Source of the DNA: Adhaeribacter aquaticus DSM 16391
Lineage (GTDB): Bacteria; Bacteroidota; Bacteroidia; Cytophagales; Hymenobacteraceae
Direction: 5' to 3'
Assembly (NCBI RefSeq): GCF_000473365.1
Contig: NZ_AXBK01000001.1
Span: 1-64,000 of the forward strand
DNA length: 64,000 nt
Part shown: positions 59,420 through 64,000 of the stretch, piece by piece
How positions within the stretch are numbered: position 1 is the stretch's first letter
Layout of the letters: every line of letters begins with the position of its first letter
Position numbers and translations under genes: made by a program
Notes under the pieces: generated by a model
The model's input: the letters and a program-made list of their open reading frames with translations, nothing else
The model's database searches: none
What the model was told of the DNA's origin: nothing

Positions 59420-62400
59420 ATGCGGCACCTTTACCAACTTCCTTTCTCTTTTACCAGAAACAGACAATTCTTTTTTCTCCTTTGGGCACTGTTCATTATC
59501 AGTTCCAGCACGAAAGCCCAGACCCCATTCCCTTTGGCAACGGGGATTTATACCGAGAACTTCGATAGGATAGGCAGTTGGGGGGCAAACTTTACAGGTA
59601 CCGGCGGAGTTACCCGTTTTAGTGTGGCCACCCCTGAAACAACCGGTGGATTACCCAATCAAAATACGGTGTTTTCCTCCGGTAGTGGTGTTCAAAGAGG
59701 ACCAAATAATGCTTCAATCGTTATTTATGCATCTGGTACTACCACCTTGAATGCGGCAGCCTTTGATTTAAACCTGGATTTTACCAATACTACCGCCGGG
59801 ACCCTTAGTTTTGACTGGTTCTCCCTCAATACTGGTTCAGGCTTTCGACAAGCCAGATTTAGTGTACGCACCAACTCAGGTACAAACAGCGCCTTTGAAG
59901 AGCTTCCCGGTACAGCTGTTATTTTAACGAATAACCGCCCCTCCAGTGGAACCATTACTGTGAACCTCCCTAGCTCTTTCAGTGGTAAACCAAACGCCAG
60001 GATCAGGTTCTATATTGAAACCATAATAGGTACTGCTAACAATGGTTTATCAGGCGCCAGGCCCAGAATAGCGATCGATAATATTCGGGCTACTGCAACT
60101 TATGTAGGCACCAATCCTAATACCATCACTACCGGCGAGCCTAACCAAAATACGTTTACTGTTACCCCAACCGCCCCCAGTGCTACCTTTACTGTTCCTT
60201 ATACCAGTACAGGCGGTTTCACCGGAAATTGGCGGGTGCAGTTATCCAATAATGAAGGTGTGTTTTCTACCGATGAGACTTTTAATATCATTGGTACCGG
60301 AAACGGAACTTCGCCCATTACTGCTCAGATACCGGCAGGTACCCCGTGCGGTACAAATTACCGGGTACGGGTAATAAATACGAACCCCTTACGCTTTGGC
60401 AATAGCAACGCTACGCCACTTACGGTTAATTCTACTCCTGCCGCTAATACGGTAGTCTTAGATAACACCGATGTTCAGTCCGTAACCCCATCCGGAACCG
60501 GAAGTGGTGTAAGAGCCATAGCTTCTTCTCCATCTACCTTTGCCTGGTTTTACCGTACTGGTACCTCCGGTACATTTATGCCTATTCCCAATGCCACGAG
60601 CAGTACTTATACCATTAATGGTGCTGATTTTCCAGGTGCAGGCATTTACCAGATTGTGTCAAGGGCTACAGCTATCAATGCCTGTGGTAATGTGACAGGG
60701 GAAAGCGCTCCTGTAACCGTAAATGTGCAAAGCCTTTCGGTAAGTCCGGCCGCCATTGCTTTTACAGAAACCCGGGTTGGACTAACTTCCTCTGTACAAA
60801 CTTTTACCATCACGGGTACTGGCGTGTCGGAGAATATCACTGTAACTCCGCCAGCAAATTTTCAAATACGTTTAAGCGGAACAACTGATTTTCAGTCTAC
60901 GCCGCTTACCGTGACTCCCACGAGTGGTAATGTAAACCAAATGGTTGATGTTCGGTTTGCTCCAACCGCAGCCCAGGCTTACAGCGGCAATATCAGCGTC
61001 GTAAGCAGCCTCAATACAGCCAATGTAGCGGTTACCGGAACTGGTCAGGATGTTGGGGTAAATACTACTGCATTAAGCTTTGGGCCTACGCCAATAAGGA
61101 CGGCATCACCTTCACAAAATTTCACTGTCACCGGGGTAGGATTAACTAGTAATGTAACGGTTACAGCACCCACTGGATACCAGATCCGGCTAGCAGGCTC
61201 TACCGGTGAGTTCACCACCTCGCCGCTTACCCTAACTCCTTCCGGAGGAAATGTGAATGCTACCATAGAGGTGCGTTTAGCACCAACTGTGGTACAGGCT
61301 TATGTAGGGAACATAACTGTTTCCAGCAGTACCAGCACCGTTAACGTAGCGGTTAGTGGTTCTGGCATTAGTACTCCGGTTCTCAGCACCCGACCTGTAA
61401 CAGCCATTACGGCTTCATCGGCTTCTACGGGTGGTGATATTTCTTCCAATAACGGGTCTAGTGTAACGGCCCGGGGCGTAGTTTGGGGAACAGCACCAAA
61501 CCCTTCTATAGAATCCAACAGCAGTACCACCGACGGGTCGGGAGTAGGTGGGTATACCAGTACGTTAACCAACCTGCAACAGCATACAACTTATTATGTT
61601 CGGGCTTACGCGACTAATGCGGCAGGCACCGCCTACGGCAATGAAGTGCCGTTTACCACCCAGCCGGCTGCCCCAACCCAGCAGGTTTCTAATATAACCT
61701 TCCCAGAAGAATCCATTGGCGCCAATTCCCTGACACTTACCTGGATGAAAGGAAATGGAACCGGTACGGTAGTGGTTATCAATCGGGTGAATTCCTTTAG
61801 TATCCCGGTAGACGGGCAACCGGTCACTAATGTGAATTCAGCCTATACCGCGGCCGGAGAACAAGTGGTTTACCTAGGAAACAATACGCAAACCAGTGCT
61901 ACTATTACAAACTTACAGCCCAGCACCCAGTACTTCTTCCGGGTGTATGAGATCAACAACTCCGGTGAGTTTATCCGGTATAATACCTCCGGTGGATCAG
62001 TAAGTGCCTCTACGATTGCGCCCTTACCCGTGGAAATGGTATTCTTTAAAGGGAAGCTAATGAACTTTAGCGTGCTGTTGGAATGGCGGACTGCATCGGA
62101 AAAGAACAGCAGCCATTATAATATTATGAGAAGCTTGGATGGTAACCATTTCACTAAGATAGGAAGGGTGAAAAGCGCTGGTAATAGTTCAGTAATGCAG
62201 CATTATTCTTTCCAGGATGCGAATGCTGGGGGTGCGGAGGTTATCTACTACGCCTTAGAACAGGTAGACTTGGATGGTACATCTACCCGGTCCCGCGTGG
62301 TAAGTGTCAAGGCGGGAAATGCCTTGCTAAGTAAAGTCAGGATTGCACCGAATCCGGTTGCTGATAGATTAACCATTCTGCCCGGAGGAATGCCGGTTCA

Positions 62401-62578
62401 ACAATGCATTATCCTGGATGCAGCAGGTAAAACGGTATTAGTCACCGTGGTGGGACAGCAAGATAACGAACCATTTGTTCTTGACATTTCCAGGCTTGCC
62501 ACCGGTGTCTATGTGCTGCAGTTAACGAATCTGGACGGAGGTAACGAACAGATTAGGTTCGTGAAAACAACGCCCTAG
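59420..62578 (+). CDS. Large T9SS surface protein with Ig-like/Fn3 repeats
   Basis: A 1052-residue secreted protein from the ATG at 59420 (MRHLYQLPFSFT); earlier in-frame codons add only a leader. Signal peptide ends near SSSTKAQ. N-terminal carbohydrate- or ligand-binding-like region (ENFDRIGSWGANFTGTG..). Two tandem ~105-residue beta-sandwich repeats follow (about 440-545 and 546-650; PAAIAFTETRVGLTSS.. and TTALSFGPTPIRTASP..), then fibronectin-type segments (TYYVRAYATNAAGTAYGNE, YFFRVYEINNSG). It ends with a T9SS type A sorting domain (RIAPNPVADRLTILPGG..ATGVYVLQLTNLDG). Likely adhesin or surface-layer role. Confidence 0.85.
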   Translation: MRHLYQLPFSFTRNRQFFFLLWALFIISSSTKAQTPFPLATGIYTENFDRIGSWGANFTGTGGVTRFSVATPETTGGLPNQNTVFSSGSGVQRGPNNASIVIYASGTTTLNAAAFDLNLDFTNTTAGTLSFDWFSLNTGSGFRQARFSVRTNSGTNSAFEELPGTAVILTNNRPSSGTITVNLPSSFSGKPNARIRFYIETIIGTANNGLSGARPRIAIDNIRATATYVGTNPNTITTGEPNQNTFTVTPTAPSATFTVPYTSTGGFTGNWRVQLSNNEGVFSTDETFNIIGTGNGTSPITAQIPAGTPCGTNYRVRVINTNPLRFGNSNATPLTVNSTPAANTVVLDNTDVQSVTPSGTGSGVRAIASSPSTFAWFYRTGTSGTFMPIPNATSSTYTINGADFPGAGIYQIVSRATAINACGNVTGESAPVTVNVQSLSVSPAAIAFTETRVGLTSSVQTFTITGTGVSENITVTPPANFQIRLSGTTDFQSTPLTVTPTSGNVNQMVDVRFAPTAAQAYSGNISVVSSLNTANVAVTGTGQDVGVNTTALSFGPTPIRTASPSQNFTVTGVGLTSNVTVTAPTGYQIRLAGSTGEFTTSPLTLTPSGGNVNATIEVRLAPTVVQAYVGNITVSSSTSTVNVAVSGSGISTPVLSTRPVTAITASSASTGGDISSNNGSSVTARGVVWGTAPNPSIESNSSTTDGSGVGGYTSTLTNLQQHTTYYVRAYATNAAGTAYGNEVPFTTQPAAPTQQVSNITFPEESIGANSLTLTWMKGNGTGTVVVINRVNSFSIPVDGQPVTNVNSAYTAAGEQVVYLGNNTQTSATITNLQPSTQYFFRVYEINNSGEFIRYNTSGGSVSASTIAPLPVEMVFFKGKLMNFSVLLEWRTASEKNSSHYNIMRSLDGNHFTKIGRVKSAGNSSVMQHYSFQDANAGGAEVIYYALEQVDLDGTSTRSRVVSVKAGNALLSKVRIAPNPVADRLTILPGGMPVQQCIILDAAGKTVLVTVVGQQDNEPFVLDISRLATGVYVLQLTNLDGGNEQIRFVKTTP

Positions 62579-62627
62579 GTTTGGATGCAACGGGCGAAAT
62601 TGAAGCCATGGATCTCCCAACTGGATT

Positions 62628-62912
62628 TTAAATCCGGATGGTGAGGAAATCGGGCAGCCGGGTAGGATAGCAGGGCGAGAGGTAGTCCCTGTTCAAAATC
62701 CGGGATTTCTTTTGCGGTGTTCCCTGGCAGGCCACCTTCACCTTATCGTTCCCAAACTTAGCTACCAGCTTATCCAGGAACTGCATCAACAATTGCTACT
62801 TACCATGATCGGTAGTACCTAGCAAGTTTAACTGAACGTTCTTGTTGGAAATCAGGTCTATGTCTACTCCGTCCGTTTGGTTTTGGGTACCTGGATATTA
62901 GCTTTCCATGCT
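62628..62912 (-). pseudogene. UmuC C-terminal fragment
   Basis: The end reads LPDFLTIRI, matching LLDILTIQI at the end of umuC (31485). The following about 250 bp align base by base with 31500-31760 (shared CCTGGCAxGCCACCTTCACC and TCCAGGAACTGCATCA). Multiple substitutions and frame breaks are present. A relic of a second umuC copy; the rest is absent. Confidence 0.75.
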
Positions 62913-63437
62913 TTTCTTCTCATTCTTGGAGCCGCTTGAGTGCAGTCGCATCCCTGCTATTATGGCGTTGACGTTACTGGTAAAACGCTGACAGGCAAAT
63001 GGCCTGTTCCCGGTTGATCTCAGACTTTTTAATATGCTGGCTAGTGGTTGCGGGATAAAGATCTTCTTTTTCAAAGCTCCCGGATCCCAGTAAAACTTTC
63101 TTCTCTTCCTAAACCGTTCTGTTTTGGGGGAAGCTGACACAGTTAACAGATGCCAACGCGCTTCCAATCATCCAAGTAAAATGCTTAGGGAGGTTTCCCT
63201 AGCGTTGTTTTATGGTTTGCACATCATCTGACAACCCATAAAACCATTCCTTGTGGTAATATAGTAGTATGGAAAAAAACTAATGGGAATGGAGGGGAAT
63301 GAAATTTTGTACCAAACAAAACAAAAATTTACCACCGCGAAAACATTTAATACTTTCTTACAATGGTAAAGAAATTAGGTTAAATTGCCGTAAAATTTTT
63401 AAATGTATTTTATACACTTATTTTAAATTAATAATCC
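62913..63437. other. Intergenic region before the last gene
   Basis: No gene recognised after the UmuC relic. 63290-63437 is AT-rich and likely contains the promoter of the esterase-like gene. Confidence 0.45.
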
Positions 63438-64000
63438 ATGATTTATAATAGAATAAAATTAGGTAAAGCAGCAATTATGGCCATTTTATTGGTTTTTTCT
63501 GTGTCAGTAATGGCACAGGATGGTACTGTTTATCCACTTAAAGCCCCAGCCGAACCAAAAGCTATTCCGCTTGGCACAGGTGGGGTAGAAGGTCAAAAAG
63601 CCCCGGAGTCCTGGTTCCGCCAGTGGGGTGATCCGATGGCCAGGAACGTATCCACTGCGACACTGACGCCTTTCCTGCCAGCACCGGGCAAAGCGACGGG
63701 TGCTGCCGTGATCGTTGCCCCGGGCGGAGGTTTCAGATGGCTGTCCATGGACAACGAAGGTTGGGAAGTTGCCAAGGCGCTTAATGAGAAAGGAATAGCC
63801 GCTTTTGTACTAAAATACCGGCTTAATCCAACTCCGGCACCACTGGATGAGTTTGCGGCATCTATGAATCAACCTCGGCCGGCACCAACGGCATCTGCTA
63901 GTACTACCCCAAATGCAACACCGCCGAGCCAGCCCCAGATGAATTTGTCTATGCAGCTTGCAGATGCTGAGGCGGCGTATGCAATGATCCATAAAAGAGC
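63438..64000 (+). CDS. Secreted alpha/beta hydrolase (acetylxylan-esterase-like), partial
   Basis: Starts at ATG 63438 (MIYNRIKLGKAAIMAILLVF), a signal peptide ending VSVMAQ, and runs off the end of the window after about 187 codons. The oxyanion-loop motif APGGGFRWLSMDNEGWEVAK (HGGG/PGGG-type), followed by FVLKYRLNPTPA, is typical of the BD-FAE/axeA-like esterase branch that removes acetyl or feruloyl groups from plant polysaccharides. A Pro/Ser/Thr-rich insert (ASTTPNATPPSQPQMN) precedes the truncated part. Nucleophile Ser not yet reached. Confidence 0.85.
   Translation, partial: MIYNRIKLGKAAIMAILLVFSVSVMAQDGTVYPLKAPAEPKAIPLGTGGVEGQKAPESWFRQWGDPMARNVSTATLTPFLPAPGKATGAAVIVAPGGGFRWLSMDNEGWEVAKALNEKGIAAFVLKYRLNPTPAPLDEFAASMNQPRPAPTASASTTPNATPPSQPQMNLSMQLADAEAAYAMIHKR

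Noticed and set aside
63593..63992. Minus-strand frames at the end of the window
   Set aside because: They oppose the clear plus-strand esterase with signal peptide.

Overview
The window looks like part of a large plasmid, or a plasmid-like region, of an environmental Bacteroidota bacterium. A Cytophagales / Hymenobacteraceae-type host is my inference, not a search result. The reasons are the AT-rich intergenic DNA, type IX secretion (T9SS) sorting domains, lipoprotein signals, many TAA-ended genes, and a plasmid backbone with a Rep_3-type initiator, iterons, ParA/ParB, a DUF3871/AAA pair and UmuDC. No rRNA, tRNA or CRISPR array was seen.

Region 1 (1-12.7 kb) is an accessory array of mostly small, independently acquired genes: GNAT acetyltransferase, MBL hydrolase, Crp-like regulators, DoxX-like membrane proteins, two DJ-1/PfpI proteins, an esterase lipoprotein, a haem-type membrane protein, DUF6010, DUF3703 and a Fic protein. 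Several are separated by long imperfect inverted repeats that resemble gene-cassette recombination sites. A Crp-like/DoxX-like pair occurs twice, in swapped order.

Region 2 (12.7-29.1 kb) is a defence and mobility island. It holds DUF3800 and a serine recombinase with a probable res site, decayed OLD-type nuclease and DUF3892 genes, then a three-gene ubiquitin-like operon (multiubiquitin protein, DUF6791-ThiF E1-like enzyme, cysteine-rich DUF6527 protein). These are followed by an HTH-ImmA/IrrE regulator with a PIN-like partner, HipBA, an MmeI-like fused restriction-modification enzyme with an AT-rich specificity segment, a dGTPase-like HD protein, and an intact IS3-family element with a 4-bp target duplication.

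Region 3 (29.1-47 kb) is the backbone: aldo/keto reductase and AraC regulator, UmuDC, a broken JAB/RadC-like gene, DUF3871 plus AAA ATPase, ParAB flanked by dense short repeats, the replication initiator with iterons on both sides, a wrecked second (RepL-like) initiator, and a minus-strand cluster of small plasmid genes including an SSB-like protein. Several of these minus-strand genes share a TTTCCCCTYCA-like leader motif, and two operons share a 19-bp upstream element.

Region 4 (47-64 kb) is accessory and decaying: orphan T9SS domain, a second copy of a 124-residue secreted protein family, four scattered members of a ~140-residue family ending in an E-A-x-x-W-L motif, small membrane proteins, a recombinase remnant, ~100-bp structured repeats, MOSC, a frameshifted response regulator, a secreted NUC1-type nuclease, a large T9SS surface protein, a UmuC fragment, and an alpha/beta hydrolase running off the end.

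A recurring theme is genes that read well through their whole length except for one in-frame stop codon. The best candidate for a little-described system is the ubiquitin-like operon at 15.7-18.0 kb with its neighbouring HTH-ImmA/PIN pair.
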